Assembly: GCF_000264905.1 (NCBI RefSeq) | Contig: NW_006763132.1 | Location: 625,755 to 689,754, forward strand | Reading direction: 5' to 3' | Length of the DNA: 64,000 bases | Source: Stereum hirsutum FP-91666 SS1 | Taxonomy: Eukaryota; Basidiomycota; Agaricomycetes; Russulales; Stereaceae | Made by a program: the position numbers and the translations under genes | Part shown: piece by piece, positions 48,801 through 59,004 of the stretch | Numbering within the stretch: position 1 is the stretch's first letter | Layout of the letters: each line of letters begins with the position of its first letter | Notes under the pieces: model-generated | What the model saw: the letters and a program-made list of their open reading frames with translations, nothing else | Told to the model about the DNA's origin: nothing | Database searches by the model: none

Positions 48801-51800
48801 CGCATGCCCTACCGACACACGCAATAGCGTAAGTATTCAGCTGAAGATGATACGAGAGCAAGGTAGACTCACCTGACTTCCTTCCCAACGAACTACTCCC
48901 TCGTCTCCTCTTCGAATTGCCTCTCTGCGAGCCATTACGCCCCGCCGAAACACCCCTACCCGTACTCCTCTCCCTCACAGGACTATCGTTCCAATCCTCG
49001 TCATCCTCATCGTCGTCATCATCATCGTCATCATCGTCCCCATCCTCATACATCACCACGCCCTCACCCACCCCATTCCTATCCATACTCTCCACCAAGT
49101 CTTCCAGCTCCCTCAACTCCTGCAACAGCTCTTTCTCCTGCGACTGGTAGAACGAAGAGATTTTTCGCAGTTCAGTGTCAAGTAGCGGACGAAACACCGC
49201 GTCTGTATCGGGTGATTGGGAGGGGTCGGAAGAGGGAAAGAGGGCGGTGTGTTCGTCGGCGGCTTCGGGGTCATCGTGCCGGGCTTGAGCAGCGATACGA
49301 GCTTCGTGTTGTTGTTTCTCGAGTTGGTAGATGTATTTCTTGAGGGTGTCGTAACTATTGTCACGCCGTTACAAAAAAAATTGTGAAGATGTGTTAGTTT
49401 GTGGCAGAAGAAAGTATAGTTGTGTGGCGTTAGTAAGTGTGGCACCCTGTTCGATACTAGACAGGACTGTCGTCGGTAGCCAGTGGATAAGTAGATGAGC
49501 CCTGTTGAGCCGCACGTTCGAGCCTGGGAGATCGCGTTGCAACACCACACGTCTTAGCATGAGATTACGAACAAAAAAGCCCAGCAATCCAGCGAGACCG
49601 AGCAGTAAAGTGTACCCTAGTGTACCATGCGCTGTGTCGCGGTGCCGAGGCACAGAACGATGACCCGTCGCCATAAATTAGATTCAATGATAGCAGATCC
49701 AGGAAGCACCAAGGATGAGAGATCACCGCCGCCGAGGACTTTGTTCGTCGAGTATGCCATATGGCATAAGTCGGCGGCCTGACCCATTTCGCCAGAACGA
49801 TGCTCGCCACATAGCCCCTTGCTCGTTCCCCGAAAATGGCGTCCGTAAGATGTCGGGATTGTGATACCGCCCTTCATTCCCCCGAGGACGAACGTCGATA
49901 GGGAGCACGATCACTGCTGCCACAAGGCCCCTTCGCCCCTTCACGTCCATGCCGTGGTGTCCGCGCGGATGCTAGATCACTGAATTACATCCCAGCCCAG
50001 CCACCTTTCTCGTCATACCGGATCATCACCAACATCGCATGTAGACAGGGAAAACCAGGACCTTCCAGACCAGTTACGCATGCGGATGCCGAGGTGAGGT
50101 TCCGAAGGGAGGAAATGAAGAATGAGCTCCAAGGACGGAAGGGGATCCATTCAATGATCGTATCTCGTACTCCTCCCGTATAGACGAACATCACCGCCGT
50201 TGCCGGCCCCATTGCCCGACACCCATCACCGAAAGCCAGTGATGGTGAGGGACCAGAGAGGACAAACGTCCGGCATTCCCGTAAATCCAACCGGCAACGT
50301 CGATCTTCCTGTGCTCTCGTCTGCTCTTCCTGTCCAAACACATGCGTATACGCCGATGACGACGGGTATATGTGCATGTGCATGTGCTCCATGCTCGTGA
50401 GAACGAACGAGACGATCAACTGAGGAAGAGGGCGTGCAATTGCGTTTGTCGATCTTGGTCCCCGTAGAGTTAGACCGTCGGGTGCCGCGACTTCGACCTC
50501 GGAGGTCAGCCTTGACGCGCGCCAATTACGGCCATGGCAAGCGATGGAGGAGGAACCAGACGAGGCCAGAAGCGAGCGTGATATACGGCATGCGGTCGAT
50601 GACGACGAGGAGGAAGACGATCTCAGCGCCTACGAGGCACACGGAGCTTGAAGAGGAGCTAGGACGGAGGAAGACTAGAGAATAGGCGAAGAGCTGGGCT
50701 GAACGACTAAGGTCCAGTAGTGTAACTTTTTTTGAAGAAGAAAAGACGGCGGTCATGTACGGGAGAGGCGATGAAGGTATGCCGTCTGGAACGGCTTTTT
50801 CTTTCGTGACCCGGACTCTCCGTGAATTCCCTATCGAGTGATGCCTTCCGAATGGATAGAGGTCGAGAGATGCATGCTGTATAACAAAGGAGCCATGTCG
50901 GAAATGCAGGTCTAGGGCAACTTGCAGAACAACATGGGTGAAAGATCCGGATACATCCTCGTGGTGACGTCGGATCACATTCGTACATAGACCGAGGAAA
51001 GCGAGTGGTTTTGAATTTGAGCCCAGTGTGATCGCTAGATGGGCCATTCCTCCGGGTGTAAACGACGACACCAAGCTTGACGGGTGGCGGCTCGGGAAGA
51101 CTTGAAACCATGTCCGATCGGAGGAGCCAGCCTTGTAGGAGCTGAGACCGTAGGACCGGTGTGAGTTCGAAATGGACGTGAACCTTGGTCGAATCTTGAC
51201 ATCTAGTGGCGATCGATTCAATAGGCCCAAGAAAGTGATTCCACGGTTCAATCGTGGCGTAAGGCAGGCGTAAGCATCGAACGAACGACCATGAATGCGG
51301 ATGTAGTGCTTTAAGCCTGATTCATGAACCTGAACTCGGGGCCTATGACCTAGAGCGAAATTCGGGGCTAGCAGAGGTCGAGCATTGAGCGGCTTTGTCC
51401 GTGGCGCGTATGAAGTGATTCCCCCACTTGAACCGGGACCGAACTTGCGCGCCCCCGCGAAAATAGAGACTCGGCCGGGGTTCCAACGATGGAAGAATGG
51501 CCAGATAGGTGATAGGGAAAGGAGATGTGTGTAGGATCACGAAAACGCGGGGGACTAAACTATGGAGATGAAAGCGAAAGGGGATGGACAGGTCCTACGG
51601 AATCAGTGAAGGAGGTCGGCTGCGAAGCTGGAGGTGGGCCACTCAGGGGTGAATGTAGCTGGCGGAACGAAATAGAAATCCTGGTGTTTGTAAAAACCTG
51701 AAATTCGATCCGGTGGTCCACGCCTGCTGGCGACGGCGCCGTAAAGTCGCGGGGAAATGGCGCAGCTGTTACCCTGGAGAGCTGAAGAGCCTAGTCCTGC

Positions 51801-53118
51801 GACGGAGGACGAACGAAGACGAGTGGGATTTCGAATTTAACGGCTACGACGGTATGGTATAGACGTCCGAATGTCGGCAGAGGCGGAACGGGAAAGGGAA
51901 CGCCTCGAGATTCTGATTGCGAAGCCCCAAACCACGAAACGTACTACGAGTGGGGATGTAGGTACAGCGGATCGACATGTCAGACGGAAACGGAACCAGC
52001 GGATGGATTGTCGCGGAGTCGAGGGACGCAAGCGGAACACTTGTATCGACCGGTTCGTTTTAGCGCGAATGTGGGGGCTGTATCGATGTGGCGATCGTGC
52101 GGAACGAGGGGGAGTGGGGGAAGCCGCGTCGCGGATGTTGTGAGGAGGAACAGAGGCCGGCAGAGGAGCAGATTCGGGATTGGCTCAAAGGCTGGGAGAC
52201 GATATGGGCTTTGGGTTGGAGTGGGGGAAGGGGAAGGGTGGTTCAACCCTACGTGCGGAATGACGACGACGATGACGGAGGCTGATTGGCTGGCTAGCTA
52301 GATTGGTGGAGACAATGGTTCCCATGATACAGCACCTGGAGTGGCCCACTTCGATTCGCTTCCAGGCTATAGATAATTAGCACAGGGATCGAGGATCTAT
52401 ACTTTCTGCCAAAGAGGGGATTGTGCCATCCACTAAGCTTCGGAGAAGGACTGGAGATGCACGAAGAGAAGACAAACTTACAGGTACAGAGCTTCGGTGA
52501 TGAAGTTATGCTTAAACGGTGAATGCAATCGCGTGTGTTGTAAGGTGTCGTGAGGTGGGTGAGGTATACATAACATGGTTTTGACTTGAGTAGGGTAGGG
52601 AGTATCTACCGTGTTGCAGAATCGGGGGATATTTTTAGGGATGACGCAGGGAAGATGCCACGGCTATACGGCCAGGCAGTTGGCCACATTGACTCGTTCG
52701 AGGAAGTTCGTTGAGGTCGTTGTCCAAGTACTGGTAAAAGGGTGATATATAACAGGCTAGGTGTCGTATTCTCGTAGAGGAATAGTCCTCCAGATGGGAT
52801 GGAGCAATTGTCGAAGGATATGTGGATAACGTTCGAGGCCGATACCAGTAAGCAGCAACAGTCATGATACCCCGAAGCTTCATAGGCAGTAGACAAGACA
52901 AGTCCAGATGATCCAGAGACAGAGACGAATCGGTCCAGGGTGCCACGCCGGATGCAAAGAAAGTGAAACATAAAAAAAATCGAGACGCACGCAATGTACT
53001 CATCCCACCACTCGACGACGGCATTAAACTTCAACGACGAGCTAGTGCCACGATAAGAATTCTTTGTCGTCAGATAGTTGCTTGAACAACACAGTGGCAA
53101 GACGCACCTGAACTTCAT
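45861..53118 (-). CDS. SPX-domain low-affinity phosphate/anion transporter (Pho87/Pho90/Pho91 family)
   Basis: The protein starts MKFSSSLKFNAVVEWWDEYI, split over an 11-base exon (53108-53118) and a 51-base exon (52991-53041), and continues at 49354 with AYDTLKKYIYQLEKQQ. This is the hallmark start of an SPX domain, which binds inositol pyrophosphates to sense phosphate. The SPX domain continues (LDTELRKISSFYQSQEKELL) through an acidic Asp-rich loop to NLYVQTSALKQYVELNYSGF, RKILKKYDKVTEN. A divalent-anion-symporter membrane domain follows: VVWLLLAGVVGLVLG, SPTIMLLIGGFTIAAALSKT, ASMWISNVAAPTL, AANIGGQSSPISSPQN, VISTFISHTIASVLLVPIA and STGMGMPVSGFPN. It ends LGFAIMKLIGI at 45861. About a dozen introns are short, but intron 2 (49355-52990) is 3636 bases. 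All junctions keep the frame. Confidence 0.9.
49355..52990 (-). other. 3.6 kb intron, possibly an inserted element
   Basis: This intron lies between the second and third coding exons of the SPX transporter, with donor GTGCGT and acceptor AATAG. Inside each end is an identical tract of eight A on the plus strand followed by T (49373-49381 and 52972-52980). Removing the sequence between the tracts would leave an intron of about 37 bases, close to normal size here. The interior has no recognisable transposase, terminal inverted repeat or reverse transcriptase. The longest ORF (50526-51251, minus) encodes a hydrophobic C-terminal stretch but no known domain. It could be a non-autonomous transposable element, a nested gene or simply intron expansion. 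Confidence 0.7.
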
Positions 53119-53562
53119 CGCAAATGTCTCGATGTCAAACCCTTGGGTGGTAGTCTGTGGTGGCCTCTTCCGACCGTGGTTGAGAGAGTGGAGAGGGATA
53201 AGCTCAGCAATGGTGGCCTCTTTCTGAATTATACGTCGTCCAAATTAGGCTGTGCTATTATGTGACAATCTCGTCCGTCAGTGGTACTTTCCCCAGCGAA
53301 CACGCTTACGGTCAACGCATAGAAAAGTCTGTACGCACCGGCTGACGACCACGACGGTGCCAAGACAAACGATGTCCGTTTTGGGATGTCCGAATTCGGT
53401 CCCAACCTGTCCCAACACGTGAATTTGTCCTTCCGGCACGCCCCGGCCGACATTCCTCTCTTCCGCCATTGGCCCGTGAACGTCGTCGCTGCTTGCTCTC
53501 TTCGCTATTCCCGACGCTCTCCTCTCTTTCTCATCCATCTAATCCGTTGAATTGACTTCAAT
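53119..53562. other. Divergent promoter region
   Basis: This lies between the start codons of the SPX transporter (-) and the succinate dehydrogenase subunit (+). The final ~80 bases before 53563 are CT-rich, as in a leader. No gene is visible. Confidence 0.4.
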
Positions 53563-54474
53563 ATGAACGCAACTCGTACTGTTGGCCTCAGTGCTGCCCT
53601 CAGGCGCAGCGCATTTACCCCTCAGCTCGGTGCGCCATGACGAACATCCCGAGCATTACTTGTCTACTGATATCTATGTCACTTGTCGATATGTTCAACA
53701 GCTAGGAATCTGCGTATGTCCATTCCCAAGCGGTATGTTTAACATATTGTCATAGTTTGGGAATGATATCGAAGGATCCTCTGTGGCGTTCACAGGACCA
53801 TCAAGACACAATCACTCCCACCCTCAGCCTCTGAAGAGATCCTTAACACCCAACGTCTCAACCGCCCTTCAAGCCCTCACTTCACCATCTACCAACCACA
53901 ACTGACATGGATTGGTTCCATCTTTAACCGTGCCACCGGTGCCGCACTCTCCGTTCGTAAGTGATCCTACCCTCAAGTTATACTAACCAGTCGTGGCTGA
54001 AGCACCCCTTCCCGCCTGGAATTGTCAGTCCTCTACGGCTTCTCCATCGCCTACCTCGTCGCTCCCGACACATTCAGCTCGAAGAATGTCGTCGATACCG
54101 TCAAGAAGCTCCCCGAGTCCGTGAAATACGCCGCGAAGGGCATCCTCGCTCTTCCGTTCGCTTTCCACTCGTTCAACGGACTGAGGCATTTGGCCTGGGA
54201 TAGCGGCAGATGTGCGTCTCCTTCCTTCTTGCGTCTCCTTCCTCCTTGTGTCTCCTTCCTTGTGTCAAAATATATTTCCTCCCCGTAACTCTCCGCCCCT
54301 CCCCCCCGTCTCACCACATCCTTCATCCGGTTCATCCTCATACATGCATACTGACCTTCTACTTATCCTCATTCGAACGAATATCTAGTCCTCACCCTCA
54401 AGGGAGCCTACTCCTCCGGTTACGCCGTCCTCGGCGCCACGGCCATCGGAACCATCGGTCTCGTGCTCCTCTAA
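53563..54474 (+). CDS. SDH3: Succinate dehydrogenase cytochrome b subunit (complex II membrane anchor)
   Basis: Exons 53563-53629, 53702-53732, 53796-53956, 54029-54211 and 54389-54474 splice in frame to 175 residues. The N-terminus ([20 protein letters not shown], then [12 protein letters not shown]) is basic and Ser/Arg-rich, as expected for mitochondrial import. The family signature follows: [20 protein letters not shown] and [20 protein letters not shown], where the Ser-His and Arg belong to the quinone-site region. [15 protein letters not shown] carries the heme-ligand histidine segment. Three hydrophobic helices are present, the last being [17 protein letters not shown]. The subunit anchors the catalytic dimer in the inner membrane and helps bind heme b and ubiquinone. 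Exon 2 is only 31 bases. Confidence 0.93.
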
Positions 54475-54737
54475 TCCATCCGCCTTCCCGTCATCGCCCC
54501 TTACCGCCTCACCCGTCTCTTTCTTCTCTCATTTCTCTTCGTTGTCTGTATGTGAATCATACTCCTGACCCTAGGGGAATAAACAAGCTTTCGCACAATC
54601 GCATGTTCTGCCAGCTTTTTAAGTTGAAGTCGAATCCACCCGCAATATCAGCTGTGTGCCAGTGTTCCTCTGGACGTACTCTGCGGACTCTGCACTCCCA
54701 GTCAACGCCACTTCTACTGCTCATTGTTTACTACAGT

Positions 54738-54842
54738 CCTCCGATAGCTCAGCGGTAGATCGCCGGGGCATGGTAGCTTACCGTCTTCAAGCGTTACGTA
54801 TATACCACCCGGAGGCGGCTGGTTCGATTCCAGCTCGGAGGA
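54738..54842 (+). tRNA. tRNA-Tyr-like unit, copy 1
   Basis: Perfect 7-bp acceptor stem CCTCCGA/TCGGAGG and T arm GCTGG/CCAGC with loop TTCGATT. The anticodon-stem position pairs CCGGG/CCCGG. This copy has the T arm nearest to ordinary tRNA-Tyr. The D stem is damaged (GCTC against GATC), and the loop starts GCATGG rather than a canonical CTGTA, so it may be inactive in decoding. The middle variable segment is the longest of copies 1-10. Confidence 0.5.
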
Positions 54843-55061
54843 CCTGATGTTGCCCTGCGTTGTGTTGTCTCTCGTCATGCATCGACAAAGAGTTACGGTG
54901 CTTTTGCTGTGGGTAGCGTTGCGCCGTGGGTCCTTTGTCTTGATTCTCGACCAGCACGCCTGAACCACGTGCACTCCCCCTCCGGTGCTCGTTCACAAAG
55001 CAACTCACCATGAGCCCCTGAATCCTTCGTACTTAACGAGGAAGGTCTGCTAAGTTAACCA

Positions 55062-55161
55062 CCCCCGATAGCTCAATGGTAGAGCACCCGTGCACTTTAG
55101 CATTCTTTCATCCGTCCGATGAATACTACGGGAGACGTTGGTTCGAGTCCAACTCGGAGGA
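55062..55161 (+). tRNA. tRNA-Tyr-like unit, copy 2
   Basis: The anticodon stem is CCCGT/ACGGG, a covarying change from the CCGGT/ACCGG of other copies. The T arm GTTGG/CCAAC is intact; the acceptor has one mismatch (CCCCCGA). The loop begins GCACTTT. A T5 run follows about 25 bases downstream. Confidence 0.55.
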
Positions 55162-55302
55162 CTAGATATGCCTCGTGCATGTTTTTCATTTTACTTTCAT
55201 TCTACTCAAGTGTGGTCACTCATGGTCGTCCACAAAGCAACGCAACTACCTCCGAGTCGAGTCAGTACCGGTCAGATTACAAACACGCTCTTCCCTACTG
55301 AC

Positions 55303-55397
55303 CCTCCGATAGCTCAATGGTAGAGCGCGGGTGTACTTTCCTCCCACTTCTCAACATTGTGATGCCGGAGACGTTGGTTCGAGTCCAACTCGGAGGA
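55303..55397 (+). tRNA. tRNA-Tyr-like unit, copy 3
   Basis: Acceptor and T stems are perfect. The anticodon-stem position is CGGGT against GCCGG with one mismatch, the weakest of copies 1-10. The loop begins GTACTTT. A T6 run lies about 30 bases past the end. Confidence 0.5.
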
Positions 55398-55730
55398 CTT
55401 GGGTTATACGATTGAGACGCGTTGTTTTTTGGGCTCCGTCGTGGACGGAGGGTTTCGTTGTTCGGGATATACTGTACGTTGAGTCTACTTGACTCCCTCA
55501 CTCGTGGATGTCCTTTTGATACTTTACTGTCATTCTAGGAAGTGGATTTTGAATCGGGATACTGAAGCAGAGGGGCCGGCCTTGGTACCACTTGATTCCA
55601 TCTTCCATTGCTCGGCTCGGACTCCCCCCCCCTACTACTGGTGGCAGGTATGGATGTCGTTCACAAAGCAACGCAACTACCAACGAAAGTCAGTACTGGT
55701 CAACTATCAAGCGCGATACTCCCTACTAAC

Positions 55731-55828
55731 CCTCCGATAGCTCAATGGTAGAGCACCGGTGTACCTTAGCAGTTCTACCCCTCAACATTGTGATGCCGGA
55801 GACGTTGGTTCGAGCCCAACTCGGAGGA
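55731..55828 (+). tRNA. tRNA-Tyr-like unit, copy 4
   Basis: Acceptor stem perfect; anticodon-stem position CCGGT/GCCGG (one T-G wobble); T arm GTTGG/CCAAC. The loop begins GTACCTT. A T5 run lies about 30 bases downstream. Confidence 0.55.
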
Positions 55829-56143
55829 CTGGAACCCCAGGAGTATATGCCCGGGTTATTTTTGGGCACGGATCGTTTTGTCGTTCAGGATGTGCGTAGA
55901 TTATACTTGACTCCCTTATTGACATGGGCATTCGCGGATGTCTTGAGTGTCACTACTATGTGGTGTTGCCATTGTATTTCTTGGATATCGAAGCTGGCCT
56001 GGTGCCACTTGGTCCCACCCTCCTTTGCCTCGACTCGGACTCTTGCCCAACACGGACACATCCGTATCGTCCACAAAGCACCGCGACTGCCAATTGAAGG
56101 AGATATGTTGTCCAAAAGCACGGTCCTCCCTACTAACACTGAC

Positions 56144-56241
56144 CCTCCGATAGCTCAACGGTAGAGCGCTGGTATACTTTCAGTTTTTTTCCAGAATGAT
56201 AATTACTACCGGAGACGTTGGTTCGGTGCCAACTCGGAGGA
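56144..56241 (+). tRNA. tRNA-Tyr-like unit, copy 5
   Basis: Acceptor stem perfect; anticodon-stem position CTGGT/ACCGG (T-G wobble kept). The B box is altered (GGTTCGGTGCC), which could weaken TFIIIC binding. The loop begins ATACTTT. A T5 run follows. Confidence 0.5.
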
Positions 56242-56589
56242 CTGAAACTCGAAAAGATCGCGTTGTTTTTGGACTTCGTTGTGGACGGAATTGTTCGTCG
56301 TTCGGGATGTGCGTTTGCTGTACTTGATCCCCTCACTCGCTGATGTCTTTCGATTTATTACACGTGTGGCGTCATCTCTGTGAACTTTCGATCGGAGTAT
56401 CGACGCAGCGAAGTTGAAGCCAGCCTAGCTGGTCCCACTCAGCCCCATCATTCTTTGTCTCGACTCGGACTCTCGCCCAACCAGCACATCCCCACTTGCA
56501 GGTATCGGTGTCACCGACAAAGCAACGCAACCACCAACGAGTAAGTCCGTTTTCCGAGTCAGATAACAAGTATGGTCTTCCCTACTAAC

Positions 56590-56681
56590 CTTCCGATAGC
56601 TCAATGGTGGAGCGCCGGTGTACTTTATTCGAGTCATGAGACATGATGCCGGAGACGTTGGTTCGAGTCTAATTCGGAGGA
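56590..56681 (+). tRNA. tRNA-Tyr-like unit, copy 6
   Basis: The acceptor CTTCCGA pairs with TCGGAGG using one wobble; anticodon-stem position CCGGT/GCCGG; the T stem GTTGG/CTAAT holds by two wobbles. The D loop reads AATGGTG. The loop begins GTACTTT. A T5 run follows. Confidence 0.5.
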
Positions 56682-57026
56682 CTACAGTCACAGAACTTAG
56701 TGTTGTTTTTGGGCTCCGTCGTGGACGGGGCGGTTCGTTATTTGAGATGTATGTTGGTTCTACTTGACTCCCTCACTCGCTGATGTGCTTTTATTTTGTT
56801 TCGACTCAAGTAGCATGACCTCTGTTAAGTTTGAATCAGGATATCGACGCCGCGAAGCCACCCTAACTGTTGCCACTCGGTTCTATCATCCTTTGTCACG
56901 AATTGGACTCTCGTCCAGCCCGCGGCCCCCTCTCGAAACTATCAGTTTCATCCACAAAGCAATCCAACTACCTCCGAGTAAGTACGTTGTCCAAGTCAGA
57001 TATCAAGGACGGCCTTCCCTACTAAT

Positions 57027-57129
57027 CCTCCGATAGCTCAGTGGTAGAGCGTCGGTTTACTTTATTCACGTCTCGACATGTGAACGATAATTGCTACCGG
57101 TGACGTTGGTTCGAGTCCAACTCGGAGGA
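57027..57129 (+). tRNA. tRNA-Tyr-like unit, copy 7
   Basis: Acceptor and T stems are perfect; anticodon-stem position TCGGT/ACCGG (one wobble). The loop begins TTACTTT and the variable loop reads TGAC. A T5 run follows about 30 bases later. Confidence 0.5.
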
Positions 57130-57473
57130 ATAGAGGCTCAAAAAACCACCTTGTTTTTAGGCTTCGTCGTGGACTGAACGTTCCGTCGTCCGAGTTGTAC
57201 GTGGGATCTACTTGATTCACTTAATTCCCTCAGTGTAATGAGCACTGACGGATGTCTTTCATTTTATTACTCATGTGGCGTCGTCTTTGTGACCTGGATA
57301 TCGGCGCATTGAAGTCAGGCTGGTGCCACCCAGTCCCATCATCCTTTGTCTCGACTCGACTCGGACTCTCGCCCAGCACCCCCCCACTGGCAAATATCGG
57401 CGTCATACACAAAGCAACGAGTAAGTACGTTGTCCAAGTCAGATCTCAAGCATGGTCTCTTTAACTTACTGAC

Positions 57474-57570
57474 CCTCCGATAGCTCAACGGTAGAGTGCC
57501 GGTGTACTTTACCTGAACATACGAACTCTACCTACTACCGGAGACGTTGGTTCGAGTCCAACCCGGAGGT
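57474..57570 (+). tRNA. tRNA-Tyr-like unit, copy 8
   Basis: Anticodon-stem position CCGGT/ACCGG perfect; the D stem closes with a G-T wobble (GAGT); the acceptor 3' strand is CCGGAGG with discriminator T instead of A. The loop begins GTACTTT. A T5 run follows. Confidence 0.5.
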
Positions 57571-57921
57571 CTAGAGGCTCAGAACTACGCGTTCTTTTTG
57601 GGCTTCGTCGTGGACGGAACGGTTTGTCGTTTTGAATCATGTACGTTGGTTCAGCTTGACTCCCTCAGTGCCACCATGGTCATTCGCGAACGTCTTTCAT
57701 TTTACTTGCATTCCACTCAAGCAGCATCGCGGCTTCGAGTTTTGGATCGGGATATCGACGCAGCGAAGCCATCCTATCTGGTGCCACATGGTTCCACCTT
57801 CCTTTGTCTCCGCCTGGCCGCCACGCCCCTAACAAGTACCGGTGTCGTTCACAAAGCAAGCTACCAACGAGGGTCAGTACCGGTCAAAGAACAAGCATGG
57901 TCTTCCATCTTCCCTACTAAT

Positions 57922-58013
57922 CCTCCGATAGCTCAATGGTAGAGCGCCGGTGTACTTTCTTTTCATCCCGACATGCGATGCTGGAGACGTTGGTTCGAGC
58001 CCAACTCGGAGGA
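57922..58013 (+). tRNA. tRNA-Tyr-like unit, copy 9
   Basis: Acceptor stem perfect; anticodon-stem position CCGGT/GCTGG pairs with two G-T wobbles; T arm intact. The loop begins GTACTTT. A T5 run lies about 35 bases downstream. Confidence 0.55.
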
Positions 58014-58355
58014 CTACTAGGACACTATCTCGAAAACCAACGCTGTTTTTGGGCTTCGTCGTGGACGGAAAGTCGAGTGGCTTAGGATACATGTACGTTG
58101 GCTCGACTTGACTCCCTCACTCGCGGATTTGACTTTCTTTCTACTCGTGTGATGTCACCTCTGTGAATCTTGAACCGGAATATCGACGCAGCGAAGCCAG
58201 CTACCCTGGTGCCACTCGGTCCCACCATCCTGTGTCTCGACTCAACCTCTCGTCCCGCCATCACGCCCTCAAGTATCGGCGTCGTCCACAAAGCAACTCA
58301 ACTATCAGCGAGAGTCAGTTCCGGTCAGATAACAAGCACACTCTTCCCTACTATC

Positions 58356-58452
58356 CCTCCGATAGCTCAATGGTAGAGCGCCGGTGTACTTTACCTGTAC
58401 ATGCGAAAGCACATTACTACCGGAGACGTTGGTTCGAGTCCAACTCGGAGGG
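58356..58452 (+). tRNA. tRNA-Tyr-like unit, copy 10
   Basis: Acceptor, anticodon-stem and T-arm positions all pair perfectly (CCTCCGA/TCGGAGG, CCGGT/ACCGG, GTTGG/CCAAC); the discriminator is G. The loop begins GTACTTT. Only a T4 run follows, about 25 bases downstream. Confidence 0.55.
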
Positions 58453-58703
58453 CTCTCTCCCAGACTGCTACAAGTTTTGGCCTCCTTGACTATGGTTTCG
58501 TATTCATTTCATTATACTTTGTTCGACTGTCGCAATGTTTGCATATTTAGACTGTGGTACTGTCACTGACCTTCAAGTATCCATGAGAGAATCTGAAGGC
58601 GGCGTCCTCAAGGCCTAATCACTGAGTATGTAAAATCGCAATCCTACCACTGTCGGTTTATTGCCCGAAGTGCACTCATCCGACAAAGCACTCAGTCCCC
58701 TAT

Positions 58704-58814
58704 GTCCCGATAGCTCAACGGTAGAGCGCAGCTGCGGTTCGTTAGGTGCTTCTCTAGTGCACATGAAAATTACAGTATATCGCAGAGACGTTGGTTCGAC
58801 TCCAACTCGGATAT
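58704..58814 (+). pseudogene. Divergent tRNA-Tyr-like unit, copy 11
   Basis: A and B boxes and T arm GTTGG/CCAAC are kept. The acceptor stem retains only about four pairs (CCGA/TCGG). The anticodon-stem position has a wholly different sequence, CTGCG/CGCAG, which still pairs perfectly but is displaced by three bases. The downstream spacer no longer matches the array. Confidence 0.45.
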
Positions 58815-59004
58815 ACTACCAGGCTCTGTGCTCAAAAAAGATTTTTGTTCTTCAGGTGCGCTCGCTCGTCGAAGGGTTTGTATCACGTCGCTTTCAAAGT
58901 AATATATACTGGAAAGTCCAGCTCGATTGTCCGTCAATAGCCCAAAGAAATTGAGAAGAAAACCGTGGACCCAGGACGCTCTCTCCCATGACCATGCCAA
59001 AGCT

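Larger units (their letters stand above)
54738..58814 (+). repeat. Tandem array of eleven tRNA-Tyr-like transcription units
   Basis: Eleven copies of a ~92-111 base tRNA-like sequence lie in the same orientation, spaced 241-448 bases apart; copies 4-10 start 413-448 bases apart. The spacers are themselves repeated: most contain GGGCTTCGTCGTGGACGG-like, CTTGACTCCCTCACTCGC-like and CCACAAAGCAACGCAACTAC-like blocks. So the whole unit was duplicated, not just the tRNA part. Each copy has a Pol III A box (TAGCTCAATGG type), a B box (GGTTCGAGTCC type) and, 25-45 bases past the 3' end in most copies, a run of four to six T. Acceptor stem CCTCCGA/TCGGAGG and C1:G72 point to tRNA-Tyr ancestry. Confidence 0.8.

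Noticed and set aside
49369..49674. Minus-strand ORF just upstream of the third SPX transporter exon as the gene's N-terminus
   Set aside because: It does not match an SPX start and the acceptor at 49355 separates it from the exon; the true start was found at 53118.
49382..52971. LTR retrotransposon in the giant intron
   Set aside because: No direct terminal repeats, primer-binding site or reverse-transcriptase motifs were visible; the insertion hypothesis rests only on the A-tract duplication.
55745..56164. ORFs across the tRNA-like array (for example MVEHRCTLAVLPLNIVMPET)
   Set aside because: They recur only because the tRNA-like units and spacers are repeated; they read through tRNA sequence and have no independent coding signal.
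54738..58814. CRISPR-like array
   Set aside because: Repeats are about 95 bases with tRNA promoter boxes and a cloverleaf-like fold, with long related spacers, in a eukaryotic genome; the resemblance is only that repeats are regularly spaced.
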